From Sergeia podlipaevii (lineage: Eukaryota > Euglenozoa > Kinetoplastea > Trypanosomatida > Trypanosomatidae), in contig JASANZ010002255.1 in the NCBI GenBank assembly GCA_030849805.1, positions 53,268 through 117,267 of the forward strand: a DNA stretch of 64,000 nucleotides. Direction: 5' to 3'. Below, one piece after another: positions 9,029-18,667 of the stretch. The notes under the pieces were generated by a model, which was not told the DNA's origin, made no database searches, and saw only the letters and a list, made by a program, of their open reading frames with translations. Numbering within the stretch: the stretch's first letter is position 1; each line of letters begins with the position of its first letter. Made by a program: the position numbers and the translations under genes.

Positions 9029-9756
9029 TAGTGACTACTTAGGTTATTTACTCGTCTGCTTTTTTTTTCTTTTTTGCTGTTGTCTCCTCCCTATTCGTTC
9101 GACCGTCTCTATTTCACTACGTATTTTGTTTCTTTCGTTTCTCTTTTAATATATAGTTGTATTGTCAACGAAGGAAAGAAATAGGAAGGTAAAAAGGTAG
9201 TAATGATTGTGAAAATAAAAATGATTGCCTAAATGTTTACTATTTCGCTCTTGCTAGCACATACATATATAAATGTGTTTATGTGAAAACTTTCCGTGCC
9301 TGCCTACTTTTCAAGAAAAATTTTAATGAGGGAGATAGCAACAACGACGACAAACAAGAAAAAAGAAGTGCAACAACGAGAGTTATCAACTGTACGTGTG
9401 TGGTGAATATTATCTCGTTGTATCTTCTTTCTAAAATAAAATAAAATAATAATAAAAAAAATGGTGTTGATAGATCGATCGAAGGGAGGAAGAAAAACAA
9501 TTTAGTTAAAGAGGGTAGCAACAGCGCAAAGCAGGGGAAAAGGAAAAAAAAAAAGAAAGATCTCAACAGATCAAGAACAAGATATCACTTGAAGCTTCCT
9601 ACAACTAATGTATATATATATATGAAAAAAAAAGAACATATATGTCTGTATTTATATTGATTTTAATTGACTAGAAAATGATAGTAACAACATGGGTTTC
9701 CATGCAATAAACTCACTTTCCTTCTCTCCTTCTCTCTCTCTCCCCACAAATTCCTT
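9029..9756. other. Intergenic spacer, ALG1 / PPWD1-like
   Basis: AT-rich with T runs at 9060-9075. A plus-strand purine tract at about 9168-9200 is the likely polypyrimidine tract for ALG1. An (AT)n run lies near 9609-9622. No gene seen. Confidence 0.6.
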
Positions 9757-12700
9757 TCACATATTTCCAATGACATCGACGCGCTCCATCACCACCGGTG
9801 AGAGCGGTTTGTCTTCCTTGTCCCTCCGCACCTCACCGACTCCCTTCACCACCTCAGCGCCAGATACCACGTATCCAAACACTGTGTGACACCCATTCAG
9901 CCACGGCATCGGCTCTCCCCCAGGCGCTGTGAAGAAGAACTGCGACCCATTCGTATCCTTCCCGGCATTGGCCATGCACAGCCAGGTGTGCTCACGCGTG
10001 TGGGAGAAGAAAGGAAAGAGCTCGGTGCCCTCGTCCTTGAAGGCAGCCCCTCCCTCAAAGGCGCTCTCGCCACCTGTACCGTCCCCGTGCGGGCACCCGC
10101 CCTGTACAATGGCTCCAGGAATCACACGGTGGAGGGTGAGGGCATTGTAGTATCCGCGCCGTGCCAGTCGCGTAAAGTTTTCTACCGCGAGTGGGGCCAC
10201 CTCAGGAAGGAAGTGCACACGGACGGTCCCGTGGCCTCGTATGTGTATGAAGCACTCAAGCTGTCGTAGTGTCTTACCTCGTGTGGTCAAGGCCGGTGCC
10301 GGGGAGAGTGGGAAGAGGTGCGGAAGCTTGGCGGCCAGCATGACGCGCACACGGTCGTCCTCTGTCACTCCGAGCGCCGTGGATGCAGATGCATCTTCTG
10401 CCCCTGTCTCCTCTGCTCCTTCAAATTTCTTCGCGCCACCTGCCGCTGCTGCTTCTTGCTGGCTTGAAGTTGCGTTCTCCTGCTCCTTGTGACGCGCAGC
10501 CACAGCCGCAGCTCCACCAAGCAGCTCGCCACACTTGAAGTCTCTTTGCTTGCCAAGGTCCTCCAGGAGAGAGGCCCAGGCTTGTGCTTGCTCAAGGAGG
10601 AGAGGGATCGACAAGGGGCTATCTGCTGGTGGCGCGGCCGCGGGCTCGCGCGCCTTGCTTACAAAGCGAGCGATGGAGAACACGCACGTGGTGTCGCTGA
10701 TGTGGTGTCCGTACACGAGCAGTGCAGGCGTACACAGCGACGGTGCCGATGAGGACAATGCGCGCAGTGCTGTGGTCAGGATCAGTGGATCCGCACCGGT
10801 AAGGCTAGAGGAAATGCTACTACCATAACCGCTTCGCTGTGCGTCTATGGCGAGCGCACTCTGACTGGGCACTTCAAACAGCTTCTTCAGCTCCTCAGGC
10901 GCTAGTGCCTTCCCTACTGCGGAGCGAGAAATAATGTTCTTGAGGTTCTGGCTCGGTGACACCACACGACGTAGCAACACCATAGGCGCAGAGAGACCTA
11001 GTGATCTTGTCAGAAGTGCGTGAGAGAAGGCAAGCGTATGCTCTTGCTGTGGCAGGGCTGAATCATTATCTGTGGGCGACGCGGCACCAGGGAGCTGATG
11101 AGGCCCGGCACGAACATAGAGCTCGGTTTCACCTACAGCATGAGCCAACCTGTGCATGGTAGCAGCACACGCATCACCCGCAGCTGCAGCGAGGGACGTG
11201 ATTCTTGCGTGGTAAACGCGCACCATGCGGCCTCGTACCACGCCAGAGGAGGAAGAAGTAGCCTCCATTGCTTCACCACTGCTGTCATTCTGACGATCAC
11301 TGAATAATGTGGTCAGATGCATATCTGTTAGCTCTGGCACCAAGATAAACAGATCCACCCCACCACCACCACTACCACCACCACCAGAGGGCGACGTTGA
11401 TGGACGAAGAAGCACCTCCTCAACATGCACATCAACAGCAGAGCGCTGTGCAACAGCGGCAAGATACAGCTTGAGCTGCTCCACAGTAACTGGACCTTTG
11501 CCCTGCTCCGCGCGCAGTCGGCATGTACCCACTGCCTCCTCGTGCTTTCCACATAATTTTCCGGAGGCAAAGTGGAAAACATAAATACACTGCGTTACAT
11601 GTGCAATTACAGAGTCACTGGTGTGAGAGGAATAGGTAGAGGTGCCCTCTAGCAGCACCCGCAGGCACACCGACACAAAGAAAGCACCACTCACGGTGAA
11701 CGCGACCCCGCACGGCACGTTTCCGACCGCTGCAGATGTTGACGACGCCTTCGCGTTGAGATCCTTCAAAGCGCTGAAAAACCCGGTTTGATGACGGCGA
11801 CTGAACGTGATCCAGCACCGCCACGTGCGTGCCGCGGGAGATGCAGGTGGACACATGGCAAGACCTCCCGTAACTTGGAGCGTTAGCCCAGAAATCACGC
11901 CGTCTGCCTCAGCTACAGAGTTGGAGCTGTCCACGCACGACTCAATCGTTGCATAGTCAATAATACCTTGCGCATCTACCAGCACACATGGAAGCGAGGT
12001 GCCTCCCTGCACGTGGTGAGAGCCAGAAGGAAGTTGGACGCATGAGACGGTCAGGCCTGCTACGGAAAGGCGCGTAGGACGCAGCACGCGGGTGATGCTT
12101 GCAGAGCCGTCATGTGGGAAGCAGGGGAACAGAATGACCCCGTTACCAAGTGGTGTCCAGCTCTGCCCCGGTGGTGCAGCAATAGCAGTAAAAAAGGCAA
12201 TATGAGGCTCGTACTTTCGCTGAAGAAGAAAAGGTTGTGAGGTGAAGCCACTAACCACCACAGCTGGCGAGACTGCTGCTGCTGCTGTGGTCACAACTGG
12301 AGCACGAAAAGAAACACTCGTCCTGGCTTCTATCGTTAGTGTCGTGGGGTTCATCTTGCACACCTCCACATTCACCACCGCTGAGGTGACTTGAGAAAGG
12401 GGACCTGCTATGAGTGTCTCCACGGCAATAAAGAGAAGCCACTGCATGTCTGAGTCTACCCTAACGTAAAATCGAATAGAGATGCCTTCGTCCGGATTTC
12501 TGGCAGGTGAGACGCCACCATGGACGCCATTGCTACTGTTTTTGCCTTCGCGAGAAGCGTCGTCTTCTGATGGCTCGCCGTAGACGCCGCCATCGTGCGC
12601 AAAAATACAGTTCGACTCTCCCAGAATAAACAGACCTCGTGGGAGCTTCCGCCATAGACGCACTGCACCGATGCTATCTATTGTGCAGATCACAGCACCG

Positions 12701-13098
12701 AGCGAGTCATTGAGCACCGCGATATCATGGATTGGCCTGGGGGACCCAGAGAGCAGCTGTGCATGAGTAGCGGCATCAGTGCTGCTGCTGCTGCTGCTGG
12801 TGTGGATGAAGCCACGCTCATACAGCGCGGCAGCTGGGAAGCCCTGTTGCACATACCGCTCCCACAGATCTACTGCAGTTTGAGAGATCTCCTCCTTCTG
12901 CCCCATCACTTTTACTTCAGCTACTTCATGAAGTGACTCGTTTGCCCCCTCTTCGTGCTTCTCCAGTCTTGCTTTCTGAAGAGGTTGCTGCTCGTCATCG
13001 TCTGCGTCTGGTGTGCCTACCACCACAGCAGAAGAGGTAGGCACGGCTTGGCCTGGAATGAAGGGGGTAAACTCCTCATCACTATCGTCACTACTCAT
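9757..13098 (-). CDS. PPWD1: PPWD1-like protein: N-terminal WD40-type propeller plus C-terminal cyclophilin domain
   Basis: About 1113 residues; human PPWD1 is about 650. After an acidic N-terminus the sequence ALYERGFIHT and the following blade ending VRLWRKLPRGL match the start of the PPWD1 propeller. A long divergent middle follows. The C-terminal ~155 residues are a cyclophilin: VRVHFLPEVAPLAVENFTRL, HRVIPGAIVQGG, GSQFFFTAPG and WLNGCHTVFGYVV. The catalytic Arg (HRV), the Gln-Phe-Phe, the Trp and the final His are present. The residue equivalent to cyclophilin A Phe60 is Ala. PPWD1 is a spliceosome-associated cyclophilin, so a nuclear role is likely by family. The frame reaches six codons further upstream only through GTG, so ATG 13098 was chosen. 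A poly-Ser stretch near the N-terminus is encoded by a CTG/AGC triplet run near 12778-12800. Confidence 0.85.
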   Translation of the reverse strand: MSSDDSDEEFTPFIPGQAVPTSSAVVVGTPDADDDEQQPLQKARLEKHEEGANESLHEVAEVKVMGQKEEISQTAVDLWERYVQQGFPAAALYERGFIHTSSSSSSTDAATHAQLLSGSPRPIHDIAVLNDSLGAVICTIDSIGAVRLWRKLPRGLFILGESNCIFAHDGGVYGEPSEDDASREGKNSSNGVHGGVSPARNPDEGISIRFYVRVDSDMQWLLFIAVETLIAGPLSQVTSAVVNVEVCKMNPTTLTIEARTSVSFRAPVVTTAAAAVSPAVVVSGFTSQPFLLQRKYEPHIAFFTAIAAPPGQSWTPLGNGVILFPCFPHDGSASITRVLRPTRLSVAGLTVSCVQLPSGSHHVQGGTSLPCVLVDAQGIIDYATIESCVDSSNSVAEADGVISGLTLQVTGGLAMCPPASPAARTWRCWITFSRRHQTGFFSALKDLNAKASSTSAAVGNVPCGVAFTVSGAFFVSVCLRVLLEGTSTYSSHTSDSVIAHVTQCIYVFHFASGKLCGKHEEAVGTCRLRAEQGKGPVTVEQLKLYLAAVAQRSAVDVHVEEVLLRPSTSPSGGGGSGGGGVDLFILVPELTDMHLTTLFSDRQNDSSGEAMEATSSSSGVVRGRMVRVYHARITSLAAAAGDACAATMHRLAHAVGETELYVRAGPHQLPGAASPTDNDSALPQQEHTLAFSHALLTRSLGLSAPMVLLRRVVSPSQNLKNIISRSAVGKALAPEELKKLFEVPSQSALAIDAQRSGYGSSISSSLTGADPLILTTALRALSSSAPSLCTPALLVYGHHISDTTCVFSIARFVSKAREPAAAPPADSPLSIPLLLEQAQAWASLLEDLGKQRDFKCGELLGGAAAVAARHKEQENATSSQQEAAAAGGAKKFEGAEETGAEDASASTALGVTEDDRVRVMLAAKLPHLFPLSPAPALTTRGKTLRQLECFIHIRGHGTVRVHFLPEVAPLAVENFTRLARRGYYNALTLHRVIPGAIVQGGCPHGDGTGGESAFEGGAAFKDEGTELFPFFSHTREHTWLCMANAGKDTNGSQFFFTAPGGEPMPWLNGCHTVFGYVVSGAEVVKGVGEVRRDKEDKPLSPVVMERVDVIGNM

Positions 13099-13981
13099 TA
13101 GTCCCACTCCCCCCACACTTTCTCTCTCTCTCTCTCTCTCTCTCTTGTATATATATACACACCCACGTACACTTACACGTGATTATATATACTGAAAGAT
13201 ACACAGAAAGAAAAAGATTAGTCAGGAAGGAGAAAAGATGTGGTTCAGGCAGCTGGCGCTTTGTTATTTTTTAAAGAAGAAGAAGGAAAAAGATTAAGCG
13301 GTGACTGCTGTTGCTGCTATTGTTGTTGATAACATCTATTTTTGAAGAATAAAAAAATAAAAAGCAAAAAAAAACAGCAAGATAGCGAGCGAGAGCAAAA
13401 GGATGAGATTGAGTGACTTCAGCAAGCAATGACATAAACAGCACATAAGCAATAGCATTACCGAAGAGAAGTCTTATAATTTTTTCAAAAAGGTGCACAA
13501 TTATATTATTCGTATATGAGGATGTCAACTTGACTGTACTGCCTCTCTCTCTCTCTCTCTTCCCCCTTCCCACTTGCTCGGCTATTATCATTTCTCCTTT
13601 TTTTTAAAAAATTTTACTTACCATTATTTAACGACCTGTACCCACGTCAAGAGCAGAATCACCATTGAACAACAATAACACCCCCCCCCCCAAAAAAAAA
13701 AAAAACTCCATGAGATGTGATGCAGCAACTATGGCACTCCCCCCCCTCCTCACCACTAGTTGCTAAGCTGCTGAGCAGCTAATCAAAAAATAAAAATAAT
13801 AAAAAGAAAGAAAGAAAGGAAAATGCAACTTGTACGCACACTCGCGTTCGCCAAGTTTCTGATTGAGTCTTAACTGTGTGCCACCCCACAACACTTTCTC
13901 TCTCACCAATGTCTTCTTCATCCACTTTTTTTTTCCGCGCGTGTTTATATATATAAGGAGAATAAACTTCCTCTTGTGTCC
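13099..13981. other. Intergenic spacer, PPWD1-like / MHD-like
   Basis: Contains (TC)12 at 13121-13144 immediately upstream of the PPWD1-like ATG, a TA stretch near 13149-13157, plus-strand purine-rich sequence near 13190-13240 (candidate splicing tract), (TC)n near 13543-13560, a C10/A13 junction near 13681-13704, and A-rich sequence near 13785-13820. No gene seen. Confidence 0.6.
13121..13144. repeat. (TC)12 microsatellite just upstream of the PPWD1-like gene
   Basis: Perfect dinucleotide repeat. On the transcribed strand it reads (GA)n and supplies many AG dinucleotides within about 50 bases of the ATG, so the trans-splice acceptor may fall inside it. Confidence 0.9.
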
Positions 13982-15544
13982 TCATAGCTGAGTAACAGCA
14001 ACAGGCTGAAGGAACCACGACACGTAGTGTGCGTACTTTTGCAGCTTTAGTTCCTCCAGCCCAGGCATCACCCGGCGCAGTACGACTCTATCAAACATGG
14101 AGCGCGGCACCCAGTTTGGCTTGTCACTGACAACCTGCAGCTTTTTGATCGAGAGCCCAGAAGACAAACCATTGAGGCTGTAGGTGAGCTCCACGCGTGG
14201 GATAGTGTCTGGCACCCACGCACCACTGCGGTTCTTGCTAGCAGTAATGGCCTTCTCACCACCTTCCTTCACCTTGCGCACGCTCTCTTGCTTTTTCTGG
14301 GCTCTCTCTGAGCGCTTGCGCGACTTGCTGCTCACGGTGGACTTGGAGGCCTTGACGGACGCGCGCACAGAGGCAGAAAACTCGTCACCCTCTTCTTCAT
14401 CATCCTCATCACTACACACCCCCCCTTCCTCGCTTCCGTAAGACATACTATCCCCATCGTAGTAGGGCCGCACCTGATACTCAATCGGCTCGTACACCAG
14501 CGAGAACTGGCACGTCAACAGTGCGCTCGGCACACCGGTGGCACCCTCACCGCTACCCATTTCAGCTCCAGTGAAGGCTTCGTGCGGTGGCGCGGCGCCT
14601 TCCACCGTCTTCCACGTGTGCTCGTCCACCGTACCAATCTCCCAGACACATTGGCGCGGCTTTTCCTTGCTAGGTGGGATGATGCGTCCCAGTCTAGACG
14701 TGGACCACTTCACTATACGATTGCGTTTGTGTGGAAGGTTAATGAACATTTTCACTCCATGTGCGACAGTAGCAAACTCGACCTCCATCGTCAGGCGGCT
14801 GGCCCCGGCGATAGCCTTGTCAGCCTCCAGGTAGGCGCTGCGCACCACGACGCTCCCAATATAATCGCCACCGTTGTTGATGAGCAGCGGAGTTGTCCCT
14901 TCGCGTGCGGACCGATGAACTGTAGAAGAGGGATCACCGGCGGTCTCTTCAGTTGTGCTCTCTACTGTAGATGGCTGAAAACTTGACTGTACAAGGGGAG
15001 AGAGCGCCGCGGTGCTTCGGTAGCGAAGCAAGACGTCGTCTGCAATGCATGCCGGCGTGAAGCAAATATTGCCTGTAGTCTCCAGCTCATAGCGGTCTAC
15101 CATGCAGTTCACGTTCTCAACAAAAACAATCGGGCCGCCCTTCTTCCTCTCGCCACTACTACTTCCAGCCCCACCGGTGAAGGAGCTCTGAGAGTACTGC
15201 GGTGAGTAGCCATAGTCCCCAAAGGAGTCCGTTACAGACTCTGCCATGCTCATCACGCGGTGCCCCTTGCGGCCGACACTGCCACCACTCTGTTCAGCCG
15301 ACCGCACACTTGCGGCAAGCTTGAGCAAGAAGCGATAACTACGCATCACAGAGGTCTCCACCTCCACCGTGCCCTGCACTGGGAAGGGCCCAGTAGCGTA
15401 GTTGGGGCCTGCTCCACACGGGGGCAGCTCCACCACCTCCGTCACAGTAATGGTAACGTTATTGCGGAAGTAGTAGACCGTACCCCGGTAGAAAAGAAGA
15501 CACACGCTGACGGCGCCTACCACTTTTGCAACGTTTCTCATCAT
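13982..15544 (-). CDS. Mu-homology-domain-like (adaptor medium-subunit C-terminal type) protein
   Basis: About 520 residues. After a short hydrophobic stretch (about residues 8-25) comes TITVTEVVEL, like the first strand of an adaptor mu-homology domain. Further matches follow in order: NICFTPACIADDVLLRYRST (compare the F-x-P-P-D-G...L-x-Y-R motif); a long strand pair with MFINLPHKR; CVWEIGTVDE then LLTCQFSLVYEPIEY (the W-x-I-G strand); and LNGLSSGLSIKKLQVV then PNWVPRS (the S-G-L-x-V-x-x-L and W-V motifs near the C-terminus). Adaptor mu subunits bind cargo signals in coated-vesicle formation. The usual N-terminal longin domain of mu subunits is not visible. A Lys/Ser/Glu-rich insertion lies between the last two motifs. 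Two adjacent ATGs (15544, 15541) follow an A run; the frame extends upstream into simple sequence. The assignment rests on motif pattern, and other beta-sandwich families are possible. Confidence 0.55.
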   Translation of the reverse strand: MMRNVAKVVGAVSVCLLFYRGTVYYFRNNVTITVTEVVELPPCGAGPNYATGPFPVQGTVEVETSVMRSYRFLLKLAASVRSAEQSGGSVGRKGHRVMSMAESVTDSFGDYGYSPQYSQSSFTGGAGSSSGERKKGGPIVFVENVNCMVDRYELETTGNICFTPACIADDVLLRYRSTAALSPLVQSSFQPSTVESTTEETAGDPSSTVHRSAREGTTPLLINNGGDYIGSVVVRSAYLEADKAIAGASRLTMEVEFATVAHGVKMFINLPHKRNRIVKWSTSRLGRIIPPSKEKPRQCVWEIGTVDEHTWKTVEGAAPPHEAFTGAEMGSGEGATGVPSALLTCQFSLVYEPIEYQVRPYYDGDSMSYGSEEGGVCSDEDDEEEGDEFSASVRASVKASKSTVSSKSRKRSERAQKKQESVRKVKEGGEKAITASKNRSGAWVPDTIPRVELTYSLNGLSSGLSIKKLQVVSDKPNWVPRSMFDRVVLRRVMPGLEELKLQKYAHYVSWFLQPVAVTQL

Positions 15545-16399
15545 TTTTTTTTCCCCTTTCAAATATATATATATATATGAAACACGCAAAACAAAATAGT
15601 AAATTGCAACTCTTCACCAAAGAAGAAGTACAGTGTCAAACAACAATAAATAATAATAATAATAATAAAAGAACGGTAAGCAAGCAGTTCAGTAGAGCGC
15701 CTCTACAGATAGATAGAGAAATATATCCTTCCTTCCTTGTCGTGGCACAGCAGCTTTTCTTAACTAGAATACCGTACAAAGAAAAGATTATAAGTAGAGT
15801 GTGATTCCTTTACAAGCAAAAACAACAACAACAAAAAAAAACAAAAAAAAACAAAGAGGAGTGACTTGAGAACCTATATAAAGGCAACTATGGATCTATA
15901 TATGTACCTATGTGTGTGTGTGTGTGTGTATGTCAGTAGGATTCGTGCACTTGACTTCCCTCACGCAACGTACTTTGTGCATACATAAAGTGAAAGAAAC
16001 AAAGATAAAAAGAGAGAGAGAGAAAGAAAGGAAAGCTAATTTTTTTTTTTTGAAGATGAGTAGTGGTGCGCACTGCTTTGCACTTGATAGAGGAATTACA
16101 TTCTGATCACAGCGCACGATGCTCTAGCGAAGAAATAATAATAATAATAATAATGAAAAAAGAAGAAGAAGAAAAAAAAACTATAAGGGGTGCTGTGCAA
16201 CTCCTTTCTATCCACTGACGCTTTCGTATTCGTAGTACTTGTTCTGTCTTTTTTAAAAGTATGCAGATGTTCTTCCACTTTTGCCTGCCCATTACGCAAA
16301 GTATATATAGTCGCACATGATCGGGCACTGATGACTTCTTTTTTTTTTTTTTCGGTGTGAAGGAAATAAATCAAAGAAACAAAACGCCTTTACGTCATG
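15545..16399. other. Intergenic spacer, MHD-like / ACBP-domain gene
   Basis: Very rich in simple repeats: AT run 15562-15578, (AAT)n near 15648-15668, (TG)9 at 15911-15928, GA-rich sequence near 16010-16035, an 11-base T run near 16040-16050, (AAT)n near 16136-16154, and a T run near 16337-16350. No gene seen. Confidence 0.6.
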
Positions 16400-18667
16400 C
16401 TATAGTTTTGATGTCGCCTCGCGGCTGCGACCTTCGCTACGAAATGTCTGAATACGCTCCCCCTTCTCCTCATCCAGTCTTGTCTTGCCTGCTGGCGTAC
16501 CACTTCCTGGCTTCAAGAACAAACCCCCAACCTTGGCCCACAGTCCCTGCATGCGTGCCTCCCAGCTTCCTTCCGCACTTGCCCTCTTCTCAATATCTCG
16601 CGTCACTCTCTGCACTCTGAAGCCTCCGCCAGGCGCCTCTCTGTGCTGAAGATCTTCAGGGGCCAGCGACGTATCTGAGCCCTCACCAGCAAGGCTCAGC
16701 GTTGCCCACATGGCGCTTCTGCGAGAGTCTAGCATGAGATACGGGAACCCGGCGGAGAACTGCTCGCTGCACACACGCCACGAAAGCGATAGGATAGAAG
16801 CCAACACGCAAAACGGCTCCGCACTGCGAGTGCTCTCGGTGTCCTCTGTGAGATCCGCTGTGCAGGAGAGTACTCTGGAGGTAATAAGCTGCTCCACCGC
16901 TTCCGCCGCGGCTGCACACGCACATAGCTCTGTGTAGGGTGACGTAGAGTTCTTGTTGCTGCTGCTGCGGTCCCCTTCTTCAGGCGTAACTGACGCCACG
17001 ACGAGGCGCTTTGCCGCAGACGCCGTCGCGACTGCTCCTTCTCCATGTACCATGCGGTTAATCAATTGGTTGTATCTCTCCGGTACACCAGCAAGATGAA
17101 TGCTATGGCCACTTACGGTGTACGCAGTGGAGACAGTTCCATTGCCCCACGGCCTGCTCTGCGCCGCATCGCCATCGCTCTTCTCGCTGAGCACTGAGCG
17201 GTGCAAGGGAAATGCATCCTGTGTACTAGGGTGCGTGCACAGCATGTACCCACACGAGGCGATGTACATGTCCACTGCGGAGACCAAATGGCGTTGCAAG
17301 TCGAACCGGTGCTGCACAAGTGCCAGAGCGGCTGCTCGCTCAGTTAAATAACTAGACTGTTGCTGTCGACGCCACCGTAGGGCCTGCAGCCTTTCCTGAC
17401 GAACAAATTCGCCTTCAAACCGATGCAGGTGAGCAGAGACTGTCTTCAGCACTGCATCGCGGTAAGCCAGTTTCTTTTCGTGAGAGATAGCGGTTGTCTC
17501 GATTGCTTTTTTCCCGACAGGTCCCTTGTTTACCGTCGTCGTTGCGGATGAGTGCGAGGAGGAGGAGAATGCGGAAGTGCTTACGTCCGTGATGAGAGTC
17601 ATGATGGGGTTGCGTAAGTGCCGTGTGACACGCATGAGAGAGTCTAGCCATAAGGCACGCTGACGCATCACATCCGCGGAGGTCTTGTACTCTGACGCCG
17701 TTGCAGCGTCAGCCGTTCTCACCTCTTCCCTCTCTTTCCCTTCAACGCCTTCCCAGTGAGAAAGGTCAGGGAGGAAGTGCCCTGTTAGGAGTGTAAATGC
17801 ACTAGAGGGATCTGATACTTCCGCAACGATCTCCAGACGCAATCCACGCGTCGCATGAGCCTTTCCTGCTCCCGCTTTCACACTTTCCCGCCTGCTCGCC
17901 GTTGACGATGGGCGAACCACAGCGGCGTGAAGTGCGAAGGCATCCAGCCCATCCCGTGCCAGTGGGGAGGTGACCACTGAAGACGGCGGGATCAGTGTTA
18001 ACTCGTATGGAATGCCGTACGTTCTGCATATCCACATGAGAGCAAGGCTAGCGGGGTCGCCCTGGAGTGACTCCACGCAGAAGACATCCCCTGACTCCCA
18101 ACTGCGGCTTCGCTGAGACGTACTAGTAGCAGTAGCAGCTCCACTGGCAGAGGGTTTGTGCACTCGCTCAGCACGATAGATCGCAGCTTCCACAGCAGGT
18201 ACCAGCGCCATAGCCTTGTGCTTCTCGATAAGAGCAAGCATCTCAGCACAGAAGAGCTCAGCGGCCACTGACGGCGTCATGGTGCCACGTAGAGCTGCCC
18301 ATCGGTTCCAACGTGCCTTGCCTGCCACATCATACCACTTGGGGGTGTTGACGTCCACGATGGCAGAGATATATGCTCTAGTTGATGTGCTACTGCTACC
18401 AGTACCAGTATTTTCACTGCTACCAGCTCTAGAGCCGGAAGAAAGAGCCTGCACCGATAAGGTACCTGCTGACTGATAGCTGCTAACATCGGGTGCGTCT
18501 CCGTACAGAGCCTGCTGCCTAAGCGCGTAGAGACGTCTGCGGTCGGCGGTGGTGAGGTGGCGCCAGACACCTTTATGAAAGGCAGGCTGATCCATGAGAG
18601 TGGCAAGCGCGGCACTCAGCTCTGCTGCCGCCACTGTGGCGGGAGAGGATGACGGACATGTTTGCAT
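16400..18667 (-). CDS. Long protein with N-terminal acyl-CoA-binding (ACBP) domain
   Basis: 755 residues. Residues about 12-140 carry an acyl-CoA-binding domain: LTTADRRRLYALRQQALYGD (compare the helix-2 Y-x-L-Y-K-Q-A-T-x-G-D signature), WYDVAGKARWNRWAALRG (compare G-K-A-K-W-D-A-W-N) and SVAAELFCAEMLALI (helix 4). The ligand-contact Lys of helix 2 is Gln here, the basic pair in GKAR is kept, and the helix-4 Tyr is Phe. A Ser/Gly/Thr-rich insertion of about 50 residues separates helices 2 and 3. The remaining ~600 residues have helical, Ala/Arg-rich stretches and no domain I recognise; I see no clear membrane span. ACBP-domain proteins bind long-chain acyl-CoA esters. A targeting or scaffold role for the tail would be speculation. 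The ATG at 18667 is the first in frame. Confidence 0.75.
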   Translation of the reverse strand: MQTCPSSSPATVAAAELSAALATLMDQPAFHKGVWRHLTTADRRRLYALRQQALYGDAPDVSSYQSAGTLSVQALSSGSRAGSSENTGTGSSSTSTRAYISAIVDVNTPKWYDVAGKARWNRWAALRGTMTPSVAAELFCAEMLALIEKHKAMALVPAVEAAIYRAERVHKPSASGAATATSTSQRSRSWESGDVFCVESLQGDPASLALMWICRTYGIPYELTLIPPSSVVTSPLARDGLDAFALHAAVVRPSSTASRRESVKAGAGKAHATRGLRLEIVAEVSDPSSAFTLLTGHFLPDLSHWEGVEGKEREEVRTADAATASEYKTSADVMRQRALWLDSLMRVTRHLRNPIMTLITDVSTSAFSSSSHSSATTTVNKGPVGKKAIETTAISHEKKLAYRDAVLKTVSAHLHRFEGEFVRQERLQALRWRRQQQSSYLTERAAALALVQHRFDLQRHLVSAVDMYIASCGYMLCTHPSTQDAFPLHRSVLSEKSDGDAAQSRPWGNGTVSTAYTVSGHSIHLAGVPERYNQLINRMVHGEGAVATASAAKRLVVASVTPEEGDRSSSNKNSTSPYTELCACAAAAEAVEQLITSRVLSCTADLTEDTESTRSAEPFCVLASILSLSWRVCSEQFSAGFPYLMLDSRRSAMWATLSLAGEGSDTSLAPEDLQHREAPGGGFRVQRVTRDIEKRASAEGSWEARMQGLWAKVGGLFLKPGSGTPAGKTRLDEEKGERIQTFRSEGRSREATSKL

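Noticed and set aside
13099..13116. Six-codon upstream extension of the PPWD1-like gene
   Set aside because: It starts at GTG; an ATG follows directly at 13098 and begins the acidic N-terminus expected for the protein.
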